Of a stretch of DNA of 11,155 nucleotides, positions 1 to 8,000 are shown in pieces; positions within the stretch are counted from its first letter, which is position 1; every line of letters begins with the position of its first letter. Source of the stretch: JBFFXF01 sp041569895 (GTDB lineage Bacteria > Planctomycetota > UBA8108 > JACQVS01); the NCBI GenBank assembly GCA_041569895.1, contig JBFFXF010000255.1:1-11155 (forward strand). Reading direction: 5' to 3'. The position numbers and the translations under genes are program-made. The notes under the pieces were generated by a model, which saw nothing but the letters and a program-made list of their open reading frames with translations, was not told the origin of the DNA and did not search any database.

Positions 1-76
1 ACCGTGGGCCGTGGGCCGTGGGTGGTGGGCCGTGGACCGTGGATCGTGACCGTGACCGTGGACCGTGACCGAGACG
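1..76. repeat. Degenerate 6-7 bp tandem repeat (CCGTGGN / CCGTGA)
   Basis: Read on the plus strand, this stretch divides almost completely into heptamers CCGTGGG, then CCGTGGA, then hexamers CCGTGA, with a few substitutions (one TGGTGGG, one TCGTGA). There are about ten consecutive units. It starts at the window edge, so its true length is unknown. I see no open frame with coding character and no promoter. It lies downstream of the aminopeptidase gene and adjoins a second array with a different unit. The change of unit length from 7 to 6 looks like slippage or stepwise decay of a simple-sequence repeat. Its function is unknown. Confidence 0.8.
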
Positions 77-79
77 GGG

Positions 80-180
80 TCGGTCGGAATCGGCATCGGT
101 CATCGGAGTCGGAAGCGGAATCGGAGTCGGTATAGTCGGTATCCGAGTCGGTCATCGGAATCGGCATCGGAATCGGTATC
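80..180. repeat. Degenerate TCGGNN hexanucleotide array
   Basis: About 16 head-to-tail units of the form TCGGAA, TCGGCA, TCGGAG or TCGGTA (TTCCGA-type on the minus strand) run from 80 to 180. Two units are enlarged to TCGGTCA (96-102 and 148-154), and one stretch is disturbed (TCGGTATAG, 127-135). A higher-order pattern is visible: the enlarged unit TCGGTCA recurs 52 bp apart and units TCGGAA-TCGGCA occur beside each copy. The array begins about 20 bp past the aminopeptidase stop codon, so it would be the start of the operon's 3' untranslated region. It is a low-complexity spacer, not a CRISPR, because there are no unique spacers and the units abut. Confidence 0.85.
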
Positions 181-185
181 GCCCC

Positions 186-199
186 CCGGCCGACGCCGG
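186..199 (-). terminator. Possible short hairpin after pepA stop
   Basis: One base after the TAG stop of the aminopeptidase gene, the minus strand reads CCGGC-GTCG-GCCGG, a 5-bp G+C stem with a 4-base loop. It is followed by a G run rather than a T tract, so it does not look like a standard intrinsic terminator. In such a G+C-rich genome a stem this short may arise by chance. It is listed because it sits exactly where transcription of the operon should end and no better candidate is visible. Confidence 0.25.
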
Positions 200-200
200 T

Positions 201-1829
201 CTACCCCCCGAGCGCCAGCTCCACCAGCATCCGCACGCCGGCCCCGGTGGCGCCGCGGTTGAGGTAGCCGCGGGCCCGCGGATTCCAGGCGGTGCCGGCG
301 ATATCGAGGTGAACCCACGGCACGCCCTCGATGAAACGCGCCAGGAAGGCGGCCGCGGTGATCGCACCGGCGGCCCGGCCGCCGGAGTTCTTGAGGTCCG
401 CGACGTCGCTCTTGAGGGCCTCCTCGTAGTCCGGGAGCAGCGGCAGCTCCCAGATGCGCTCTCCGCTCGCCCCGGCGGCCCGCTTGACGGTCTCGATGGC
501 GGCGCGGTCGTTGGTCATCGCGCCGGCGACGTGGTGGCCGAGCGCCACGACGCACGCCCCGGTCAGGGTCGCGAGGTCGACGACGAGGGAGGGCTCGAGG
601 CCGCGGGCGTAGTCGAGCGCGTCGGCGAGGATCAGCCGCCCCTCGGCGTCGGTGTTGACCACCTCGACGGTGATACCCGAGCGCGTCTCGAGGACGTCGC
701 CCGGCCGCGTCGCGCGGCCGCTGATCATGTTCTCGGCGCACGGCACCAGGCCGATGACCCGACGCGGCGCCCCGAGCTTCGCAAGCACCGCGAGCGCGGC
801 GATCACCGCCGCCCCGCCCGACATGTCGGCCTTCATCTCCTCCATGCCCTTCGCCGGCTTGATCGAGATGCCGCCGGAGTCGAAGGTCACGGCCTTGCCG
901 ACGAAGACGAGCGGCGCGTCGCGCTTCGACCTCGATCCCTTCTTCGAGGCCTTTTTCGATCTCGAGCCGCCCGGCGCGTGCTCGAGCACGATGAACCGGG
1001 GCGGGACGTCGCTCCCCTGGCCGACGCCGATGAGGCCACCCATGCGCTCCCGGCGGATGGCGGCCTCGTCGAGGATACGGCACTTCAGCCCGGTCGATCG
1101 CGCCAGCGACCGCGCCCGTCCCGCCAGGGTCACCGGATTGATCTCGTTCGCCGGCTCGTTGGCCAGGTCGCGGGCCAGGATCACGCCCCCGGCGATCACC
1201 TCCGCGGCGCGGAGCGAGGACCGGAGCGCGGCCGGGGACGTCCCACGGCGCGCGTCACCGCCCTTGAGGAGCACCTCCAGCGAGGGCACCGGCGAGCGGT
1301 GCGACCCGGTCCGGTGGCGGGTGTGACTGTAGTCGCCCAGCAGCCAGCCCTCCGCCGCCGCCTGCAGGAACCGCCCGACCGCCTCGTCCCGCGCCTTCCC
1401 CTTGCGCGCGCCGCCGCGCCACGGCTCGCGGGCCCGATCGACGAGGAGCACCGCCTTCTTGCGGTCACGGAACCCCTCCGGCACGCGCCGGGCGGCGACC
1501 CCCATGGCGGCGCGGACGCGGTCCTCCGAGCAGCTCTCCCTCGACCCGAGCCCGACGAGCAGCGCGCAGCTGACCGCGTCCCCCGGATCGTGCACCGTGA
1601 GCAGCTGCCCGTGCTTGGCGCGGAACCCCTCCGCGCGCGCGGCGCCGGCGATTCGATCCCGGGCGGCCTTGCCGAGGAAGGCGGCCCCGGGAAGCGTCCG
1701 CGCGTCCTCCGCGACCACCGGCACGACGACGAGTCCGTTGCGGCCCTTGACGCGTCGCCCGGCGCTCCCGGCCGACTTCCCCGACGCGAGCGTCACCTTG
1801 ACGCGGCTGATCTCCCCCCCGGCCTCCAT
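201..1829 (-). CDS. pepA: Leucyl aminopeptidase (M17 family)
   Basis: This 542-residue cytosolic metallo-aminopeptidase removes N-terminal amino acids from peptides, with preference for leucine-like residues known for the family. The C-terminal catalytic domain is complete. Metal ligands are visible as K312 and D317 (VGKAVTFDSGG), D335 (KADMSGG), and D394 and E396 (NTDAEGRL); catalytic K324 (SIKP) and R398 are present. Each is exactly 42 residues beyond its E. coli PepA equivalent (as I recall that numbering), so spacing within the active domain is unchanged. The N-terminal domain (about 1-280) is more divergent and the protein is some 40 residues longer than E. coli PepA (503). Part of the excess is a Lys/Arg/Ser-rich insertion at 287-304 just before the catalytic domain. 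The ATG lies 10 bases after CGAGGAG and 17 bp past the preceding dehydrogenase gene. It appears to be the last gene of the operon. The family is certain; the exact start is slightly less so. Confidence 0.95.
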   Translation of the reverse strand: MEAGGEISRVKVTLASGKSAGSAGRRVKGRNGLVVVPVVAEDARTLPGAAFLGKAARDRIAGAARAEGFRAKHGQLLTVHDPGDAVSCALLVGLGSRESCSEDRVRAAMGVAARRVPEGFRDRKKAVLLVDRAREPWRGGARKGKARDEAVGRFLQAAAEGWLLGDYSHTRHRTGSHRSPVPSLEVLLKGGDARRGTSPAALRSSLRAAEVIAGGVILARDLANEPANEINPVTLAGRARSLARSTGLKCRILDEAAIRRERMGGLIGVGQGSDVPPRFIVLEHAPGGSRSKKASKKGSRSKRDAPLVFVGKAVTFDSGGISIKPAKGMEEMKADMSGGAAVIAALAVLAKLGAPRRVIGLVPCAENMISGRATRPGDVLETRSGITVEVVNTDAEGRLILADALDYARGLEPSLVVDLATLTGACVVALGHHVAGAMTNDRAAIETVKRAAGASGERIWELPLLPDYEEALKSDVADLKNSGGRAAGAITAAAFLARFIEGVPWVHLDIAGTAWNPRARGYLNRGATGAGVRMLVELALGG

Positions 1830-1846
1830 GAAGAATCGACTCCTCG

Positions 1847-3025
1847 CTATCGGCTCTGCAACACGCTGCGCGCGATGACGATGCGCTGGATCTCGCTGGT
1901 CCCCTCGCCGATCTCGAGCAGCTTCGCGTCACGGTAGAAGCGCTCGACCGGGTAGTCGCGGGAATAACCGTTGCCGCCGAGGATCTGGATCGCCTCGCGC
2001 GTGACGCGCACCACCATCTCGGAGGCGAACAGCTTCGCCATCGCGGCCTCGCGGGTGTGGGGCCGACCGGCCATGCGCAGCCGTCCGGCGTCGTAGACGA
2101 GCAGTCGCGAGGCGTGGATCGACGTCGCCATGTCGGCGATCTTCTCGCGGATGGCGCCGAACTCATCGATGGTGCGGCCGAACGCGCGACGCTGTGTCGC
2201 GTAGTCGGCGGCGACGTCGAGCGCCGCCTGCGCGATGCCGACGCTCATCGCGCCGATGCCGATCCGCCCGCCGTCGAGCGTCTTCATGAAGTTGGCGAAG
2301 CCCTCGCCCTCGGCGCCGAGGCGATTCTCGACCGGCACACGGCAGTCGCTGAAGTGGAGCGTGGCCGTGTCGGAGGCGCGAAGCCCGAGCTTCTCCTCCT
2401 TCTTGCCGACGGTGAAGCCCGCAGCGCCGCGCTCGATGATCAGAGACGTGATGCCCCGCGTTCCCTCGTCGGGCGCGCCCGTGCGCGCGGTGATCACGAA
2501 GACATCGGCGTGCGACGCGTTGGTGATGTAGATCTTCGAACCGTTGACGACGTACTCGTCGCCCTCGCGCCGGGCCGTCGTCCGCGTGGCGCCGGCGTCG
2601 GAGCCGGCGTGCGGCTCGGTGAGACCGAACGAGCCGAGTCTCGCCCCGGAGGCGAGATCGGGGACGTAGCGCGCCTTCTGATCGTCGGTGCCGAACGCCA
2701 GGATGGGCAGCGTCGCGAGTGACGTGTGCGCGGCGAGCGTCAGTGCCGTCGAGCCGCAGCACGCGCTGATCTCCTCGAGAGCGAGCATGTAGGAGAGCAG
2801 GTCCGCGCCGGCGCCGCCGTACTCCTGTGGGACCGGTATCCCGAGGAGGCCGAGCGGTCCCATCTTCTCGAGCGTCTCCTTCGGGAACCGGCTCTCTTCG
2901 TCGAGCTCCGCGGCGATCGGCGCGATCTCGCGCCGGGCGAAATCCCGGACAGTCTCGCGGATCTGCGCCTGCTCCGGTGTCAGGTCGGTCCCCGCCGAGA
3001 TCGTCTCGTCCGTCACGTTCTTCAT
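1847..3025 (-). CDS. Acyl-CoA dehydrogenase (short/branched-chain type)
   Basis: This 392-residue flavoprotein of the acyl-CoA dehydrogenase family makes the alpha,beta double bond in an acyl-CoA and passes electrons to electron-transfer flavoprotein. The N-terminal helical domain (about 15-125), the middle beta domain with family signature 1 (GLTEPHAGSDAGA, 134-146) and the C-terminal helical domain with signature 2 (from Q347 in ILGGNGY to D366) are all present. The catalytic base is probably E374 in IGEGTSEIQ, the C-terminal position used by short- and medium-chain enzymes. The length is normal. The ATG is preceded by TGGGAG at a 4-base spacing and starts 12 bp after the GTPase gene. Next to an isobutyryl-CoA mutase it could act on isobutyryl-, butyryl- or 2-methyl-branched CoA, but residues alone do not settle the substrate. 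It differs clearly from the second dehydrogenase in this operon, so the two are not a recent duplication. Confidence 0.93.
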   Translation of the reverse strand: MKNVTDETISAGTDLTPEQAQIRETVRDFARREIAPIAAELDEESRFPKETLEKMGPLGLLGIPVPQEYGGAGADLLSYMLALEEISACCGSTALTLAAHTSLATLPILAFGTDDQKARYVPDLASGARLGSFGLTEPHAGSDAGATRTTARREGDEYVVNGSKIYITNASHADVFVITARTGAPDEGTRGITSLIIERGAAGFTVGKKEEKLGLRASDTATLHFSDCRVPVENRLGAEGEGFANFMKTLDGGRIGIGAMSVGIAQAALDVAADYATQRRAFGRTIDEFGAIREKIADMATSIHASRLLVYDAGRLRMAGRPHTREAAMAKLFASEMVVRVTREAIQILGGNGYSRDYPVERFYRDAKLLEIGEGTSEIQRIVIARSVLQSR

Positions 3026-3029
3026 GTCA

Positions 3030-3036
3030 CTCCCAT
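3030..3036 (-). promoter_or_regulatory. Ribosome binding site of the downstream dehydrogenase
   Basis: The minus strand reads TGGGAG(T) four bases before the ATG at 3025, inside the 12-bp gap after the GTPase TAA stop. It supports the chosen start and close translational linkage. Confidence 0.55.
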
Positions 3037-3037
3037 C

Positions 3038-3826
3038 TTACTTCCGCGCCGGCGGCCTCGCGCACCAATCGCGGTGCTCGGCGAGCCGGGCGAGGAGATC
3101 GTCGATCCCGTCGCCGCGCATCGCCTCGGTGAGCACGACGGGCGGCCTCCATCCTCCGCCCTCCCCCCGCCCCGTGTCAAAGCCCACACGCTCCTCGAGG
3201 AGACCGCGGAAGCGCTCGGCGCCGGGACGATCGCACCGGTTGACCACGAAGATGTCGGCGATCTCGAGGATTCCGGCCTTGAGGAGCTGCACCTCGTCGC
3301 CAATGTCCGGAGCGAGCACGACCACCGTGGTGTGCACGCTGTCACGGATCGAGAGGTCCGATTGCCCCGCGCCGACGGTCTCGACGAACACCACGGGAAA
3401 GCCCGCCGCGTCGAGGACGTCGGCGGCGAGACGGGCGCGCCGGTCGCCCTCCGTGGCGTCGCGACGCGCGAGACTCCTGAAGAAGACGCGCCGGTCGGAC
3501 GCCAGCCCGAAGCCGGCGAGCCGGACGCGGTCGCCGAGGAAGGCCCCGCCGCTGCGCGGGCTCACGGGATCCGACGCGACGACGCCGACTCGCTCGCCGC
3601 GCTCCGTCAGCCGGCGCGCCAGGGCGGCCACGAGCGTGCTCTTGCCGACGCCGGGCGCCCCGGTGACGCCGACGCGGTGCGCACCGCCGACATGCGGCGC
3701 GAGCTCGGTGGCGAGAGTCGCGGCGGCCTCGTCGTCGCGGAGGACCCCGCTGATCGTTCGGCCGATCGACCTCGCGCTCGAGGGGTCGAAAGGCACCGCC
3801 GCGCCGGCCTCGCGTCGCCGGCTCAC
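3038..3826 (-). CDS. meaB: Short MeaB/ArgK-like GTPase (B12 mutase chaperone family)
   Basis: This 262-residue P-loop GTPase belongs to the MeaB family of G3E proteins, which load adenosylcobalamin into acyl-CoA mutases and protect them. G1 is GAPGVGKST (56-64), the switch region is SDPVSPRSGGAFLGDR (85-100, usually VDPSSPFTGG in the family), G3 is ETVGAGQSD (149-157), and the G4 position is NRCD (196-199) where the family has NKxD. G5 is weak (TEA, 233-235). Typical MeaB/ArgK proteins are about 325-335 residues. This one stops soon after the G domain (HRDWCARPP), so the C-terminal dimerisation arm of roughly 70 residues is missing. The next gene starts 12 bp later, leaving no room for a lost tail. 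The start is GTG, overlapping the upstream dehydrogenase stop as GTGA with a perfect Shine-Dalgarno sequence. The family is sure. Whether it serves the adjacent IcmF, another mutase, or has drifted in nucleotide use is open. Confidence 0.88.
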   Translation of the reverse strand: MSRRREAGAAVPFDPSSARSIGRTISGVLRDDEAAATLATELAPHVGGAHRVGVTGAPGVGKSTLVAALARRLTERGERVGVVASDPVSPRSGGAFLGDRVRLAGFGLASDRRVFFRSLARRDATEGDRRARLAADVLDAAGFPVVFVETVGAGQSDLSIRDSVHTTVVVLAPDIGDEVQLLKAGILEIADIFVVNRCDRPGAERFRGLLEERVGFDTGRGEGGGWRPPVVLTEAMRGDGIDDLLARLAEHRDWCARPPARK

Positions 3827-4986
3827 GGCGTGACCTCCTTGAGCAGCTCGCGCCCGATGACGAGGTGCTGCACCTCGCTCGTTCCCTCGTAGATCTCGGT
3901 GATCTTGGCGTCACGGAAGTAACGCTCGACCGGGAACTCGCAGCAGTAGCCGGCGCCGCCGTGGATCTGCACCGCGTCCGTGGCCGCGGTGTTGGCGACC
4001 TGCGACGCGTGCAGCTTCGCCATCGCGGCCTCGATCGTGTGCGGCTCGCCGCGGTCGCGCAGCGTCGCCGCGCGCCGCGCGAGCAGACGCGATGCCTCGA
4101 TGCCGACGCCCATGCGGGCGATCTTCCACTGGATCGGCTGGTACTCGGCGATCGGCTTGCCGAACTGCGTGCGCTCGACCGCGTAGCGACGGGACGCATC
4201 GAGGCACGCCTGCGCGATGCCGATCGCCTGCGCGGCGATGCCGATGCGCCCGCCGTCGAGCGTGCTCAGGGCGATGCGGAAACCGTCCCCCTCGTCGCCG
4301 AGGCGGCTCTCGACCGGCGCCTCGCAGTCCTCGAGAACGATCTCGGCGGTCTCCGCGCCGCGGATGCCGAGCTTGCGCTCCTTCGGGCCGACGCGAAAGC
4401 CCTTCGTCCCGGCGTCGACCAGGAATGCCGTGATCCCCTTCGAGCGACGGGCCGGGTCGACCGTCGCGAAGACGATCACGAGGCCCGCGACCGGCGCGTT
4501 GGTGATCCACGCCTTGCGACCGTTGAGGACGTAACGGTCTCCGCGTCGCTCGGCGCGCGTCTCGATGCCGGCCGCGTCGCTGCCGTGTCCCGGCTCGGTG
4601 AGGGCGTACGCGCCGATGCAGTCGCCCTTGGCGATCGCGGGGAGGTGGCGCGCCTTCTGCTCCTCCGTCCCGAACCGCACGATCGGCCCGCCGATCAGCG
4701 AGTTCTGCACGGACATCGCCACGCCGGTCGCCGCGCACCCGCGGTTGATCTCCTCGAGCGCGACCGTCAGCGCCAGGGCGTTCGGCGCGTCGGGCGTGGC
4801 CGTGCCGCCGAACTCCTCCGGGATCAGGAAGCCGAGGAAGCCGATCTCCGCGAGGCGCTTCCAGTTCTCTCGCGAGAAGCGCTCCTCGCGATCGACGGTC
4901 GACGCCCTGGGGCCGATCTCGTTGTCGACGACCTCACGCGCTGTGTCGCGGACGAGCTCGATCTCCTGGGGCAGTCGAAAATCCAT
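3823..4986 (-). CDS. Acyl-CoA dehydrogenase (second, IcmF-adjacent)
   Basis: This is a 387-residue acyl-CoA dehydrogenase, FAD-dependent and expected to reduce electron-transfer flavoprotein. Signature 1 is ALTEPGHGSDAAG (128-140). Signature 2 starts at Q340 (IHGGAGYCCEF) and ends at D359. The catalytic base is E367 in IYEGTSEVQ, as in short-chain and butyryl-CoA dehydrogenases. The N-terminal helices begin at once (MDFRLPQEIE), as is typical, and the ATG is preceded by GAAAGG at 10 bases. It starts 16 bp after the mutase stop and its own stop overlaps the GTPase start. Being directly after IcmF, a reasonable role is oxidation of the n-butyryl-CoA made by the mutase to crotonyl-CoA, or of isobutyryl-CoA in a competing route. 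This is inferred from context; the substrate cannot be read from the sequence with confidence. Confidence 0.93.
   Translation of the reverse strand: MDFRLPQEIELVRDTAREVVDNEIGPRASTVDREERFSRENWKRLAEIGFLGFLIPEEFGGTATPDAPNALALTVALEEINRGCAATGVAMSVQNSLIGGPIVRFGTEEQKARHLPAIAKGDCIGAYALTEPGHGSDAAGIETRAERRGDRYVLNGRKAWITNAPVAGLVIVFATVDPARRSKGITAFLVDAGTKGFRVGPKERKLGIRGAETAEIVLEDCEAPVESRLGDEGDGFRIALSTLDGGRIGIAAQAIGIAQACLDASRRYAVERTQFGKPIAEYQPIQWKIARMGVGIEASRLLARRAATLRDRGEPHTIEAAMAKLHASQVANTAATDAVQIHGGAGYCCEFPVERYFRDAKITEIYEGTSEVQHLVIGRELLKEVTP
3833..3840 (-). promoter_or_regulatory. Perfect Shine-Dalgarno (AAGGAGGT) fixing the GTG start of meaB
   Basis: AAGGAGGT lies six bases before the GTG at 3826 and is entirely inside the coding end of the upstream dehydrogenase, whose last residues KEV-TP are encoded by it. 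Together with the GTGA stop/start overlap it decides the GTG start and shows translational coupling. It is the strongest ribosome binding site in the operon. Confidence 0.9.
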
Positions 4987-5002
4987 CGTCAGGGCGCCTT
5001 TC

Positions 5003-8000
5003 TCACATCATCCTTCGGTACTCGCCCCCGACCTCGAACAGTGCCTGGGTGATCTCGCCGAGACTCGCATATCGGACCGTGTCCATCAGCACGGCGAACG
5101 TGTTCTCGCCCGCGGCGGCGGCGCGCTTCAATCGCGCGAGCGCCGCCGGCGCGTCGCTGGCGTGGCGCTGCTGGAAGTCGCGCAAGTTCCGGATCTGCGT
5201 CTCCTTCTCCTCCCGCGTCGCCCGCGACACCGGTGGCGCTCCCGCGTCGGTGTTCTCGCTGCCCACGAAGGTGTTGACGCCGACGACTTCGAGCTCCCCC
5301 GAGTGCTTGCGTTCCTCGTAGACGCGCGACTCCTCCTGGATCTTGCCGCGCAGATAGCCGGTCTCCATGGCGCCCGGGATGCCGCCGCGGGTCGAGATGC
5401 GCTCGAACTCCGTCAGCACGGCCTCCTCGACGAGATCCGTGAGCTCGTCGAGCAGGTAGGAGCCCTGGAGCGGGTTGTCGCTCCTCGCCGTGCCGAGCTC
5501 CTTCTGGATGATCAGCTGGATCGCCACGGCGCGGCGCACCGATTCCTCGGTCGGCGTCGTCACCGCCTCGTCGTACGCGTTCGTGTGCAGCGAGTTGCAC
5601 TGGTCGTAGTACGCGGCGACCGCCTGGAGCGTCGTGCGAATGTCGTTGAACGCCATCTCGCGCGCGTGGAGCGACCGCCCCGACGTCTGGATGTGGTACT
5701 TGAGCTTCTGCGCTCGCTCGTCGGCGCCGTAGCGATCGCGCAGGACGATCGCCCAGACGCGACGCGCGACGCGTCCGATCACCGAGTACTCCGGATCCAT
5801 CCCCATCGAGAAGAAGAAGGAGAAGTTCCTCGCGAACGCGCTGACGTCCATGCCTCTCGAGAGGTAGTACTCGACGTACGTCAGTCCGTTCGCGAGCGTG
5901 AAGGCGAGCTGGGTGATCGGGTTGGCGCCGGCCTCGGCGATGTGATAGCCGCTGATCGACACCGAGTAGAAATTGCGGACGTTGCGCTCGACGAAGTACT
6001 CCTGGACGTCGCCCATCATCTTGAGCGAGAAGGCCGTCGAGAAGAGGCACGTGTTCTGGGCCTGGTCTTCCTTGAGGATATCGGCCTGCACCGTGCCGCG
6101 CACGGTCGACAGAGTGGCTGCAGACAGCCGCTCGAGCTCCTCCGCGGACGGCTCGCGCCCGGTCTCGGATCGGTGCTTCTCCACCTGCTGGTCGATCGCC
6201 GCCGTGAAGAACATCGCCAGGATCGTCGGCGCCGGCCCGTTGATGGTCATCGACACGCTGGTCGACGGATCGCAGAGGTCGAAGCCGGCGAAAAGCCGGC
6301 GCATGTCCTCCCACGTCGCGATGCTGACGCCGCTCTCGCCGACCTTGCCGTAGATGTCCGGGCGCTCGTCGGGATCGTGTCCGTAGAGCGTGACGCTGTC
6401 GAACGCCGTCGACAGCCGCTTCGCCGGCTGGCCGTCGCAGAGCAGATGAAAGCGCCGGTTCGTCTTCGCCGGGGTGCCCTCGCCGGCGAACTGCCGGGTG
6501 GGGTTCTCGTCGACGCGGCGCAGCGGATACACGCCCGCCGTGAACGGGAAGCGGCCCGGCAGGTTCTCGAGACGCAGGAAGCGATAGAGGTCCGCCCGGC
6601 CGGTGGCGCGCGGCAACGAGAGGCGCGACAGCTCGGTGCCGGCGAGGGTGGTGAATCGAAGCGGCGCGCGGATCTCGCGCCCGCGCACCTCGTAGGTGAG
6701 ATCGGGCGCGGCGTGACGCTCGCGGACGTCGCTCCACCCCTCGAGGAGAGCGCGCGTCTCGTCGGCGACCTCGCCCCGGAGCCTGGCGGCGAGATCGCGC
6801 ACCGCCTGCGCGCCGGCCGCGTCGGGGCGACCGTCCTTCTCGAGGCGCGCGAGTGTCGCCTCGGCGGCGTCGAGGGCGGCCACGCGACCGGCCTCCGCGT
6901 CGGTCCGCCGGCGGTACTCCCGCACGGTGCGGGCCGCCTCGGCGAGGTAGCTCTCGCGCGACGGCGGGATGATGTGGATCTCGAGCGGAGCGGGGAGCTG
7001 GTGCCCCTGGAACACCGCCGGATCGAGCGACCCGTCGCCCGAGGCGCGGGCGAGCTGCTCGACGAGCGACCGGTACAGCCGCTCGACGCCGGGATCGTTG
7101 TAGGCGCTCGCACATGTCCCGAACGTCCGCTCGATGATCTCGCTCCTGCCGAGCCGGCGCAGTTGCCGCGTCACCGCGTTGACCGCGTCCGGACCGGCCT
7201 GGCGGTCGATCTTGTTGACCGCCACCGCGTCGGCGTAGTCGAGCATGTCGATCTTCTCGAGCTGCGTCGGCGCGCCGAACTCCGGTGTCATCACGTACAG
7301 GTTGACGCCGGCGACCTCGAGGATCGCGGAGTTGCCCTGGCCGATGCCGGCGGTCTCCACGAGGACGAGACGGCAGCCCCACCGGCCGACGACCTCGATG
7401 GCGCCCGCCACCGCGCGGGTGAGCTCCGTGCCCGATCCGCGCGTCGCGAAGCTCCGCAGGAAGACACCGGGCCGATAGACCGAGTTCATCCGGAGGCGGT
7501 CGCCGAGCAGCGCTCCACCGGTGCGCTTGCGGGTCGGATCGACCGACAGCACCGCCACGGCGAGCTCGGGAAAATGGCGCCCGAGGCGCAGCACCAGCTC
7601 GTCGACGAGGGAGCTCTTGCCGGCTCCCCCCGTGCCGGTGACTCCGAGGACGGCGGGCGCGCGCCCCGTTCCGGGAAGTCCGCACCGCGCGAGCACGTCC
7701 TTGACCGCGACGCCCGTCTCGACCGCCGTCAGCGCCCGCGCCAGCACCGCGTCGCGCGACTCCCGGGCGCCGCCGTCCGCGCCATCGCCCTCCGCCGGAA
7801 ACCGCAGCCGCGCCGCCACCTCGCCGGTCGCCGTGGTGATGTGCTCGATCATCCCCTCGAGGCCGAGTCGTCGCCCGTCCTCCGGGGTGAATATCTTGCG
7901 AACGCCGTTCTCCTCGAGGAAGCGGACCTCCTCCGGCAGGACGACGCCCCCGCCCCCGCCGAAGATCAGCACGTGCCGCCCGCCCGCCGCGTCGAGGCGC

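Noticed and set aside
1..180. A CRISPR array
   Set aside because: Units are only 6-7 bp, directly abutting and degenerate, with no spacers and no cas genes nearby.
65..262. A small plus-strand Ser/Arg-rich protein in the repeat region
   Set aside because: Its sequence is simply the hexamer repeat translated, and it runs into the antisense of the pepA end; there is no ribosome site.
309..1937. A 542-codon plus-strand frame opposite pepA, the same length as the real gene
   Set aside because: Its Arg/Asp/Gly/Pro-rich product has no domain and crosses the gene boundary at 1829-1847; pepA has a complete catalytic set on the other strand.
3038..3826. Calling the small GTPase an arginine/ornithine transport kinase (ArgK)
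   Set aside because: That name is historical. The G motifs and B12 mutase context fit the MeaB chaperone family; nothing indicates transport.
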